Origin: Clostridia bacterium
Lineage (GTDB): Bacteria; Bacillota_A; Clostridia; Oscillospirales; CAG-272
Length of the DNA stretch: 6,723 bases
Assembly (NCBI GenBank): GCA_017500625.1
Contig: JAFVYX010000112.1
Location: 1-6,723, forward strand
Direction: 5' to 3'
Part shown: positions 1 to 6,325 of the stretch, piece after piece
Layout of the letters: each line of letters opens with the position of its first letter
Numbering within the stretch: position 1 is the stretch's first letter
Made by a program: the position numbers and the translations under genes
Notes under the pieces: model-generated
Told to the model about the DNA's origin: nothing
The model's database searches: none
The model's input: the letters and a program-made list of their open reading frames with translations, nothing else

Positions 1-1602
1 GGCGCCAATGAGGAATGCGGCTCCTGTGAGACCGCGGGCGTTTGTGCCGACTGTGCCGGCACCGGCAGCGTTGTGGCCGACAGCATGTATTACGCCACCT
101 TTATGGCACTCGTTCCCCCCATTGTGGCCATCGGCCTTGCTCTGATCACCAAGGAGGTCTATTCCTCGCTCTTCATCGGCATCGTGCTTGGCGGCATTTT
201 TGCGGCTGACTTTTCCTTTGCGGGCACGGTTGACGCCGTGGTAAGTGAGGGCATCATCTCGGCTGTCTCGGGGACTGCCGGTATCTTCGTCTTCCTCGTC
301 ATTCTCGGTATTATCGTGGCGCTTCTCAACCGCGCGGGCGGTGCCCAGGCCTTCGGTAAATGGGCCGAGAAGCACGTGAAGTCTCGCGCCGGTGCGCTCC
401 TTGCCACCTTCGCCCTCGGCGTTCTCATCTTCATTGATGACTACTTCAACTGCCTGACGGTCGGCGCCGTGATGCGCCCCCTGACCGATAAGCACAAGAT
501 CTCGCGCGCCAAGCTTGCCTACGTCATTGACGCCACGGCGGCCCCCATTTGCATGATCGCCCCGGTCTCCTCGTGGGCGGCGGCCGTCTCGGGCTCTGTG
601 GAGAGCGAGACCATGTCGGGCATTGAGCTTTTCATCCGTGCGATCCCCTTCAACTTCTACTCGCTCCTGACGATCGTCTTCGTCATCACGCTTGCCGTGC
701 TTGGCTATGACTACGGTAAAATGGCGGGCTTTGAGATGAAGGCGCGGGACGGCGATCTCCTCGGTGACGGCAAGGAGCTTGCCGCAGAGGAGGAGCCTGC
801 CACCTCCCGTGCCACCGTGTGGGATCTTATCGTGCCGATCATCGCGCTCATTGTGGCCAGCGTTTTCGGCCTTCTCTACGTGGGCGGTCTCTTTAGCGGT
901 GCCGATTTCGTGACCGCCTTCGGTGACACCGATGCGACGGTGGGGCTCCCGTGGGGCTCGATCATCGCTCTTGTTTTCGTCATCGTCTACTTCCTTGCCC
1001 GCCGCCTTATCACGGCAGGTGAGATGATGAAGTGCATTCCCCAGGGCTTTATTGCCATGGTGCCCGCTATCCTTATCCTCACCTTTGCGACCGGCCTGAA
1101 GAACGTGACCGGCCTCCTTGGCGCAGACGTTTATGTTGAGGGCGTGATGGCCGGCGCCGCCGAAGGCCTCAAGGGCTTCCTTCCCGCCATTATCTTCCTT
1201 GTCGCCTGCTTCCTCGCCTTCTCCACGGGGACCTCGTGGGGGACCTTCGGTATCCTCATTCCGATCGTCACCGCGATCTTTGCGGAGACCGATCCCATCT
1301 TCTTCGTCGGCGTTTCCGCCTGCCTTGCGGGCGCCGTGTGCGGCGACCATTGCTCGCCCATTTCGGATACCACGATCATGGCCTCGGCCGGTGCCCAGTG
1401 CAACCACGTGAACCACGTCGCGACTCAGTTGCCCTATGCCATCACGGTGGCGGCCGTCTCCTTTGTGATGTTCCTCTTTGCGGGCTTCGTTCCGATCGCC
1501 TGGCTCGTCCTGCCGATCGGCATTGCCCTCACGGTCGCGACCGTCTTCGGCATTCGCTATTTTGAAAAGAAGAGAGCCGCCAAGGCCCCCTCGGCCGAGT
1601 GA
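1..1602 (+). CDS. NhaC-family Na+/H+ antiporter, 5'-partial
   Basis: Integral membrane ion antiporter of the NhaC family, expected to exchange cytoplasmic Na+ for external H+ (the organic-ion antiporter subgroup is the alternative). Counting from the GTG at 73 as residue 1 (509 residues), many hydrophobic segments are visible. Hallmark blocks include DDYFNCLTVG (122-131), IDATAAPICMIAPVSSW (152-168), FSTGTSWGTFG (383-393) and GDHCSPISDTT (424-434), followed by an NHVNHV histidine cluster. The frame is open to base 1. Neither the GTG at 73 nor the ATG at 85 has a Shine-Dalgarno sequence, so I annotate the gene as running in from outside. The extra 24 residues contain two CxxC pairs and are not typical of the core transporter. 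The C-terminus is a short basic tail (EKKRAAK). A strong terminator follows, so it is probably the last gene of its transcript. Family assignment is firm; ion specificity and true start are not. Confidence 0.9.
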   Translation, partial: GANEECGSCETAGVCADCAGTGSVVADSMYYATFMALVPPIVAIGLALITKEVYSSLFIGIVLGGIFAADFSFAGTVDAVVSEGIISAVSGTAGIFVFLVILGIIVALLNRAGGAQAFGKWAEKHVKSRAGALLATFALGVLIFIDDYFNCLTVGAVMRPLTDKHKISRAKLAYVIDATAAPICMIAPVSSWAAAVSGSVESETMSGIELFIRAIPFNFYSLLTIVFVITLAVLGYDYGKMAGFEMKARDGDLLGDGKELAAEEEPATSRATVWDLIVPIIALIVASVFGLLYVGGLFSGADFVTAFGDTDATVGLPWGSIIALVFVIVYFLARRLITAGEMMKCIPQGFIAMVPAILILTFATGLKNVTGLLGADVYVEGVMAGAAEGLKGFLPAIIFLVACFLAFSTGTSWGTFGILIPIVTAIFAETDPIFFVGVSACLAGAVCGDHCSPISDTTIMASAGAQCNHVNHVATQLPYAITVAAVSFVMFLFAGFVPIAWLVLPIGIALTVATVFGIRYFEKKRAAKAPSAE

Positions 1603-1606
1603 TCTT

Positions 1607-1647
1607 GAAAAAGAAAAAGCCGCCCTCGCGGCTTTTTCTTTTTCTTT
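1607..1647 (+). terminator. Rho-independent terminator after the antiporter gene
   Basis: A perfect 17-bp inverted repeat (left arm GAAAAAGAAAAAGCCGC, 1607-1623; right arm 1628-1644) encloses a 4-base CCTC loop. The right arm itself is T-rich and runs into further Ts. The GC-rich tip with A-tract and U-tract flanks is classic for intrinsic termination, and the A-rich left side could also stop transcription from the opposite strand. It starts 5 bases after the antiporter stop codon and separates that gene from the next operon. Confidence 0.92.
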
Positions 1648-1652
1648 AGCCC

Positions 1653-1681
1653 TTGCAAAATGCGGCGGGAAGTGATATACT
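1653..1681 (+). promoter_or_regulatory. Extended -10 promoter of the repeat-protein/GTPase operon
   Basis: TTGCAA (1653-1658) and TATACT (1676-1681) are separated by exactly 17 bases, and TGA directly before TATACT supplies an extended -10 (TGn) element. The predicted transcription start is near 1688, giving a leader of about 60 bases before the ATG at 1748. It lies immediately downstream of the terminator and is the only good promoter visible ahead of the three-gene operon. Assigned by match to the sigma-A consensus only. Confidence 0.72.
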
Positions 1682-1714
1682 TTATCTTGTAGTGATATAC
1701 CTTGCGCGCGCAAG
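1671..1714 (+). promoter_or_regulatory. Candidate operator: 20-bp-spaced direct repeats plus palindrome
   Basis: AGTGATATAC occurs at 1671-1680, overlapping the -10 box, and again at 1691-1700, exactly 20 bp later, so both copies would face nearly the same side of the helix. Directly after the second copy lies a perfect 14-bp palindrome, CTTGCGCGCGCAAG (1701-1714), just downstream of the predicted transcription start. The arrangement suggests a repressor or activator target; the palindrome could alternatively form a short leader hairpin in the mRNA. It does not match the Firmicute Zur or Fur consensus that I know, so no regulator is assigned. Confidence 0.45.
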
Positions 1715-1747
1715 CGCTCCCATTACCTCAGATTAAGGAGAACCGTT

Positions 1748-4234
1748 ATGGCAGAGAAGAAAGTAAAGCGCCCCTCGCTTCTTAGGAGGATCCTTGTTTT
1801 TATACTGACCCTGCTGCTTGGCATGGCCCTGATGCTCGGCCTTGAGATCGGGGGCATCTATGCCCTGGTATCGTGGGTCACGATCGATAACGTTGGCATC
1901 AATGCCGACGGCTTTCTGGAGGAGGACAGCCCCCTCAGGGAAATGTCGCTCATAGCGCTCATTACCGAGCTGAACCAGGTCTCGGCGGAGCTATCCACGC
2001 TCAGCTTTAACGACCTTATGGACAATTACGGCGTGATCCTGCCCGAGTCGCTTACCGCCGCCGTGCCTGCGGAGATGCTGGACCTGCCCCTCTCGCATTA
2101 TGCGGAGGACGGGGTTCTGAACGTCTTCTTGCAGCACGCCACCGTCGGCAACGTGCTTTCTCTCGTCGGGGAGGACGTCCTGCCCGAGGCCGCGCAGGAA
2201 AAGATGCGTGACCGCACGCTTGACCTTCTGATGAACGGGGAGCTCGGCACGCTGTTTGGCGGCGTGTACGTCGGCGATCTTATGGGTATCGCTGTGGAAA
2301 AGGGGGAGGACGGTGTTGTTGATCCCGTGCTTGGAGAGGACGAGGAGCCGACGATCATGTCCTATATCGCCACCCTTGACGTCGGTGAGTATCTCGGTGC
2401 CGAGGACGGGTTTGCCGTTCTTCAGAAAACGCTGGACCGCACCCCGATGGACGTGATCCTGGAGGGTGGGGACGGCAACGTCCTCTACAAGGCCCTCGCG
2501 GACAAAACCCTCGGTGATGTCCTGAAAATGGAGGATGGCGGCTTCTACTTTGACCTTGACACCGTGATGGAGGATATGTACCTCGGTGACGTCCTCGGCT
2601 TTACCCTTGGGGATGACGGCGTCTGGCGTGACGGTGACGATAAGGCCGCCACGGGCATCAACCGTGAGCTTGTCGGCATCAAGATCAATGAGCTTGGAGA
2701 CACCGACCTGCTTTCGCGCCTGGATAACGTTTACGTAGCGGAGCTGATGGGCTACGAGCGCGTGGAGGTGCCCGGCAGCGGCACCGAGCCCGTCTATAAA
2801 TTCTACAAGGTAGACGATGACGGCAATTTTGAGCTGGACAGCAATGGCAACAAGATCGAGCCCGAGGGTATGACGGCGGAGCTTGCGACCCTTACGGTGG
2901 CCGAGATCCGCACCGAGGAGACCCTGAACGCCGAGATCCGCGGTATGCAGATCGGCACGGTCATGGGCTATACCGAGGGCACCGACGGCATCTGGCGTGA
3001 CGATGATACGAATGCCCCCGCCACGGGCGTTGTCCGCCCGCTGCTCGGCAGCACGGTCGACTCGCTTGATGAGGACATCAACTCGCTTTACCTCGGTGAG
3101 GTCATGGGCTTTGATAACGTCGGCACGGACGCGGCCCCCGTCTTTAAAAAGGACGGCAACTCGGACGGTGATTACGATGATGCCGAGGACAGTGTGCCCA
3201 GCGCCTTTATGACCGAATTTGCCGACATGAAGCTGAAGAATATCGAAAACGAGAGTGAGTTCACCTCCCGTGTGAAGGGCGTCCGCGTGGGCGATGCCAT
3301 GGGCTACACGCTGGACGGCGGCGTATGGTATGAGGGCACCGGCACCGAAAAAACGGCGGTGACGGGTATCTTCCGCACGCTCTCGGGCTATAAGGTATCG
3401 GAGTTGAACGATGCCGTCAAGACCCTCTCGCTTGCCGATGCCATGGGCTACACCAAGAGCGGTGATCAGTACCTGGACGAGAACAACGTTGCCGCCACGG
3501 GCATTCTCGCCCTTTTGATGGAAAGCTCAATGAACACCCTCTCGACCGATGTTGACAAGATCTACCTCGGCGAGATCATGGGCTATACGAACGTCGGCAC
3601 GGACGCAGTCCCCGTCTTCAAAAAGGACGGCAAAGCGCCGACGGGCGTTATTGCGGAGTTTGCCGACCTCCGTGTCAAGGACCTGGAGGACGACACCAAA
3701 ATTACGGGGAAGATCGAGGGTATGGAGATCGGTACCGCCATGGGCTATATCAAGGTCGGCACGGTCTGGTATTCGGCGTATACCGATGACGAGGTGAACA
3801 ACGATACCGTCCTTTCGCCCGATAACCACCTGCTTGCGGCCATCATTGACACCAAGGTCTCGGACATCGATACCAAAATGCACTCCCTGACCCTGGCGGA
3901 CGTTTTGGCCTATGAGTACACGCCGCCCACGGGCAGCACCCTCACCCCCGAGGACGCGGGCTATTATGAGGGTGGCACTTGGAAGACCAAGACGGGCGGT
4001 GACATCGACGGCTTTATGAAGCTGCTCCACCCGCAGACCCCCATCGATGAGATCGAGACCGAGGTCAACCGAATCCAGACCACGGCCACGATCGGCGAAT
4101 TCGTGGATTCGGGCGCCTTGGTCCTGAATGAGGGCTATCCCGAGCTTCTTGATACGAAGCTGGGGACCAACTGGAGAGAAAACACCCTCAGCGGGTTTGT
4201 CAATGCCCTGATCTTCGCTCTCAGCGCACCGTAA
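1748..4234 (+). CDS. Large single-pass membrane protein with YLGEVMGY-type repeats, unknown function
   Basis: I do not recognise a named family. The 828-residue product begins with a basic stretch (KKVKRPSLLRR), then a hydrophobic segment at about 15-44 that looks like a signal anchor, placing the remaining ~780 residues outside the cytoplasm. This exterior is strongly acidic. From about residue 174, and clearly from 278 to 722, an eight-residue signature recurs: YVGDLMGI 174, YLGDVLGF 278, YVAELMGY 329, QIGTVMGY 401, YLGEVMGF 448, RVGDAMGY 513, SLADAMGY 561, YLGEIMGY 606, EIGTAMGY 660, TLADVLAY 715. Each is followed by a turn-rich stretch, often DGxW or ATG(I/V), and a probable helix. An EF-hand-like loop lies at 469-480. 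There is no LPXTG sorting signal; the C-terminus ends in a moderately hydrophobic stretch. The start is fixed by AAGGAG (1735-1740), 7 bases upstream. It is the first gene of the operon with two GTPase-type genes. Confidence 0.85.
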   Translation: MAEKKVKRPSLLRRILVFILTLLLGMALMLGLEIGGIYALVSWVTIDNVGINADGFLEEDSPLREMSLIALITELNQVSAELSTLSFNDLMDNYGVILPESLTAAVPAEMLDLPLSHYAEDGVLNVFLQHATVGNVLSLVGEDVLPEAAQEKMRDRTLDLLMNGELGTLFGGVYVGDLMGIAVEKGEDGVVDPVLGEDEEPTIMSYIATLDVGEYLGAEDGFAVLQKTLDRTPMDVILEGGDGNVLYKALADKTLGDVLKMEDGGFYFDLDTVMEDMYLGDVLGFTLGDDGVWRDGDDKAATGINRELVGIKINELGDTDLLSRLDNVYVAELMGYERVEVPGSGTEPVYKFYKVDDDGNFELDSNGNKIEPEGMTAELATLTVAEIRTEETLNAEIRGMQIGTVMGYTEGTDGIWRDDDTNAPATGVVRPLLGSTVDSLDEDINSLYLGEVMGFDNVGTDAAPVFKKDGNSDGDYDDAEDSVPSAFMTEFADMKLKNIENESEFTSRVKGVRVGDAMGYTLDGGVWYEGTGTEKTAVTGIFRTLSGYKVSELNDAVKTLSLADAMGYTKSGDQYLDENNVAATGILALLMESSMNTLSTDVDKIYLGEIMGYTNVGTDAVPVFKKDGKAPTGVIAEFADLRVKDLEDDTKITGKIEGMEIGTAMGYIKVGTVWYSAYTDDEVNNDTVLSPDNHLLAAIIDTKVSDIDTKMHSLTLADVLAYEYTPPTGSTLTPEDAGYYEGGTWKTKTGGDIDGFMKLLHPQTPIDEIETEVNRIQTTATIGEFVDSGALVLNEGYPELLDTKLGTNWRENTLSGFVNALIFALSAP
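2579..3913 (+). repeat. Array of degenerate coding repeats in the 828-residue protein
   Basis: Nine consecutive protein repeats of about 45-72 residues, each opening with a signature like YLGEVMGY. They fall into recurring types: an alpha unit with a long loop that ends in a charged helix, a beta unit opening with G(M/V)xxGxxMGY, and a gamma unit opening with LxLAD. Alpha-beta pairs occur three times (C-D, E-F, H-I), and an alpha-beta-gamma set is repeated (E-F-G and H-I-J) at a 474-bp offset. The best DNA match is 3089-3157 with 3563-3631, where I count 60 of 69 identical bases, so some of the expansion is fairly recent. Weaker copies may extend upstream to about 2267. Confidence 0.75.
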
Positions 4235-4251
4235 CAAGGAAAGGAATTACC

Positions 4252-5355
4252 ATGACGAAAATCGATATCTTCTCGGGCTTTCTCGGAGCAGGGAAGACCA
4301 CCCTCATCAAAAAGCTGATCGCCGAGGCCTACGCGGGCGAGAAGCTTGTGCTTATTGAAAACGAATTCGGCGAGATCGGCATTGACGGCGGCTTCCTCCG
4401 TGAGGCGGGCGTTACGATCAACGAGATGAATTCGGGCTGCATCTGCTGCAGTCTTGTCGGTGACTTCGGCAAGGCGCTGGAGAGCGTCCTCCGTGATTAC
4501 GCACCCGACCGCATCCTTATCGAGCCCTCGGGCGTCGGTAAGCTCAGCGACGTTATCCGCGCCGTGCAGGGGCTCTCGCTGACTGATGCCGAGCTCGGCA
4601 GTGCCACCGTGGTGGTCGATGCCAAGAAGTGCCGAATGTATATCAAAAACTTTGGCGAATTCTTCTGCGATCAGGTCGAGCATGCGGGGGCCATTGTCCT
4701 CTCGCGCACGGGCGATATGACCGAGGCCGCCATTGCCACCTCGGTGGCGCTCCTTCGTGAGCACAACCCCAATGCCGTGATCGTGACCACTCCGTGGGAT
4801 AAGCTCACGGGGCGGCAGATCCTTGACGCCGCCACAGGGACGAACACCCTCGCCTCGGTTCTTGCTGAACTGGCCGAGGAGGCCCACCATCATCATCACC
4901 ATCATCACGATGATGACGAGGAGTGTGAGTGCGGTTGCCACCACGACCACGGGCATCACCACCACGACCATGACGAGGAGTGTGAGTGCGGCTGTCACCA
5001 CGACCACGGGCATCACCACCACGACCATGACGAGGAGTGCGAGTGCGGCTGCCATCACGACCACCACCATCACCACCACGCTGACGAGGTCTTCGCCAGC
5101 TTTGGTGCCGAGACGGCACGCACCTACACACGCGAGGAGCTTTCCGCCATTCTTTCGGAGCTTGACGGTGGGGAATACGGCGCCGTTCTGCGTGCCAAGG
5201 GGATCGTGGCGGCGGCCGACGGCACGTGGCTCCACTTTGATTACGTTCCCGAGGAAAGCGAGGTCCGTCTCGGCGCTCCCGACGTCACGGGGCGCGTGTG
5301 CGTGATCGGCTCGGGCATTGATGAAGATAAGCTGAAGGCGCTCTTTGCGCTGTAA
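4252..5355 (+). CDS. COG0523/CobW-family GTPase (metal chaperone) with His/Cys-rich insert
   Basis: Cytoplasmic P-loop GTPase of the COG0523 (CobW/YjiA/ZNG1) family, which couples GTP hydrolysis to metal delivery or cofactor insertion. In the 367-residue product: Walker A GFLGAGKTT (9-17), ENEFGEIGIDGG (36-47), the family's metal-binding CxCC motif as CICC (63-66), and a Walker B/switch region ILIEPSG (88-94). Where most relatives have NKxD for guanine recognition, this one reads LSRTGD (150-155). Residues 212-278 form an exceptional linker with 32 His and 9 Cys, built from eight His, three Asp and three tandem CECGC-plus-His units. A CobW C-terminal domain follows (about 283-367). The length fits family members with a His-rich insert. 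The start is set by GGAAAGGA (4238-4245), 6 bases upstream. It begins 17 bases after the repeat-protein gene, so co-transcription is likely. The metal is probably zinc given the His/Cys content, but that is inference; nickel or cobalt remain possible. Confidence 0.93.
   Translation: MTKIDIFSGFLGAGKTTLIKKLIAEAYAGEKLVLIENEFGEIGIDGGFLREAGVTINEMNSGCICCSLVGDFGKALESVLRDYAPDRILIEPSGVGKLSDVIRAVQGLSLTDAELGSATVVVDAKKCRMYIKNFGEFFCDQVEHAGAIVLSRTGDMTEAAIATSVALLREHNPNAVIVTTPWDKLTGRQILDAATGTNTLASVLAELAEEAHHHHHHHHDDDEECECGCHHDHGHHHHDHDEECECGCHHDHGHHHHDHDEECECGCHHDHHHHHHADEVFASFGAETARTYTREELSAILSELDGGEYGAVLRAKGIVAAADGTWLHFDYVPEESEVRLGAPDVTGRVCVIGSGIDEDKLKALFAL
4885..5085 (+). repeat. CAY (His) tract and 57-bp tandem repeat coding for metal-binding linker
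   Basis: A run of eight His codons (4885-4908) and three Asp codons precedes tandem copies of a 57-bp unit at 4918-4974 and 4975-5031, then a third, more diverged 54-bp copy at 5032-5085. The first two copies differ at only two bases, both synonymous, pointing to recent duplication. Each unit encodes EECECGC followed by a His/Asp-rich run. Copy number is likely to vary between strains through slippage or recombination without breaking the frame. Confidence 0.93.
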
Positions 5356-5360
5356 GAGGA
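5355..5360 (+). promoter_or_regulatory. Ribosome binding site fixing the ATG at 5366
   Basis: AGAGGA lies 5 bases before the ATG at 5366. The reading frame is open further upstream with an ATG at 5345, but that codon lies inside the preceding gene and lacks a ribosome binding site. Starting at 5366 also puts the P-loop at residue 10, as in the neighbouring GTPase. Confidence 0.75.
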
Positions 5361-5365
5361 TAACA

Positions 5366-6313
5366 ATGGAAACACCGGTATATCTGTTTACGGGCTTTCT
5401 GGAAGCAGGAAAGACGCGCCTTATCCAGGAAACGATGGAGGACGCCGACTTCAATTCGGGTGAGCCCACCCTCATTCTCCTCTGTGAGGAGGGCGAGGGG
5501 GAGCTGGATCCCTCTACCTTTGCCAAGGGAGCCGATAACGTCCGCCTCCGCACGGTCGATTCCCTCGAGGAGATCACCGAGGCGGCCTTCCGCGAGTGGC
5601 GGCGCGAGTTCAACTTCCGCCGCGTGCTCGTGGAGTACAACGGTATGTGGATGATCGGCGATTTTTATCGCCGTCTGCCGCGCGGCTTTGTAGTCTATCA
5701 GGAGATCATGGTGGCCGATTCCACTACGTTCCCTGCCTACAACGCCAATATGCGCCAGCTGACGGTCGATAAGCTCTCGGGCTGTGAAATGGTCGTTTTT
5801 AACCGTGTGACCGCGGCCACAGATAAAATGGAGCTTCACAAGATCGTGCGCGGCATCAGCCGCGGTGTCAATATCTCCTACGAATTTACAAACGGAGAGA
5901 TCGAGTACGATGACATCGTGGACCCCCTGCCCTTTGATGTCGAGGCCGAGGTCATCGACGTTGCCGACCGCGATTTTGCCCTCTTTTTCCGCGATCTGAC
6001 CGAGGAAATGCCCAAGTATGACGGCAAGCGGGTGCGGTATCGCGCCCTGATCGGCCGTGATAAGCGCCTCGGTGACAGCGCCTTTATCGCGGGGCGACAG
6101 ATCATGACCTGCTGCGCCGACGATATCGCCTACAATGGCTTTATCTGTCTTATGGACGCTCCCTCGGACCTTGCCCACGGCGATTGGGCGATCGTTGAGG
6201 CCACGCTCCGCATCGAAAAGCACGCTCTCTACCGCAACCCCGGCCCCGTGCTGTATCCCATAAGCGTCGAAAAAACAGACGCCCCCGAGGAGCCCGTGGC
6301 TACCTTCTATTGA
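5366..6313 (+). CDS. P-loop GTPase-like protein (COG0523-related) fused to DUF1980/YcgQ-like domain
   Basis: A 315-residue, probably cytoplasmic protein. The N-terminus has a P-loop, GFLEAGKT (10-17), in the same context as the preceding GTPase (YLFTGFLEAGKT versus IDIFSGFLGAGKT). The rest of the G domain is degenerate: the CxCC metal motif is absent, VEYNGMW (89-95) stands where EPSG is found, and the guanine motif is at best FNRVTAATD (145-153). From about 195 the sequence resembles the C-terminal domain of YcgQ/TIGR03943 (DUF1980). The cues are a GKRVRYRALIG strand, an AGRQIMTCCADD block with a Cys pair (249-250), GFICLM, a GDWAIVEATL strand and a VLYPISV strand ahead of a C-terminal tail. 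YcgQ relatives normally have N-terminal membrane segments and partner a UPF0718 permease; both are missing here. It sits 10 bases after the first GTPase gene, so a paired or heteromeric role is plausible. P-loop assignment is firm, the DUF1980 match fairly firm, activity unknown. Confidence 0.85.
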   Translation: METPVYLFTGFLEAGKTRLIQETMEDADFNSGEPTLILLCEEGEGELDPSTFAKGADNVRLRTVDSLEEITEAAFREWRREFNFRRVLVEYNGMWMIGDFYRRLPRGFVVYQEIMVADSTTFPAYNANMRQLTVDKLSGCEMVVFNRVTAATDKMELHKIVRGISRGVNISYEFTNGEIEYDDIVDPLPFDVEAEVIDVADRDFALFFRDLTEEMPKYDGKRVRYRALIGRDKRLGDSAFIAGRQIMTCCADDIAYNGFICLMDAPSDLAHGDWAIVEATLRIEKHALYRNPGPVLYPISVEKTDAPEEPVATFY

Positions 6314-6321
6314 GCGTCTGT
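6270..6321 (-). terminator. Candidate terminator of the minus-strand regulator gene
   Basis: GCGTCTGT (6314-6321) pairs perfectly with ACAGACGC (6275-6282). Read on the minus strand, the second arm runs straight into six Ts (complement of 6270-6275). The 31-base loop is long but contains a possible inner AGCC/GGCT stem. Most of the structure lies inside the 3' end of the convergent plus-strand gene. On the plus strand the same hairpin is followed only by a weak T-rich stretch, so it may terminate that operon less efficiently. Confidence 0.42.
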
Positions 6322-6325
6322 CTCA

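Noticed and set aside
1690..1702. Second copy of AGTGATATAC as a second -10 box (TATACC)
   Set aside because: The position 17 bases upstream reads TGATAT, a poor -35, so the upstream pair TTGCAA/TATACT is the better promoter.
3527..4237. Minus-strand reading frame of 236 codons opposite the repeat protein
   Set aside because: Its repeated look mirrors the sense-strand repeats and it has no start signals of its own.
4885..5085. Possible CRISPR array or engineered His tag
   Set aside because: The repeats are directly adjacent without spacers, in frame and inside a COG0523 gene where His-rich linkers are natural.
4135..5640. Long minus-strand reading frame (501 codons) with Val/Met-rich runs opposite the His-rich linker
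   Set aside because: It lies antisense to two genes with clear family motifs and ribosome binding sites; the low-complexity Val/Met stretch is just the reverse complement of His/Asp codons. No ribosome binding site or domain seen.
5285..6223. Minus-strand reading frame of 312 codons
   Set aside because: Antisense shadow of the P-loop/DUF1980 gene in GC-rich codon context; no recognisable motif.
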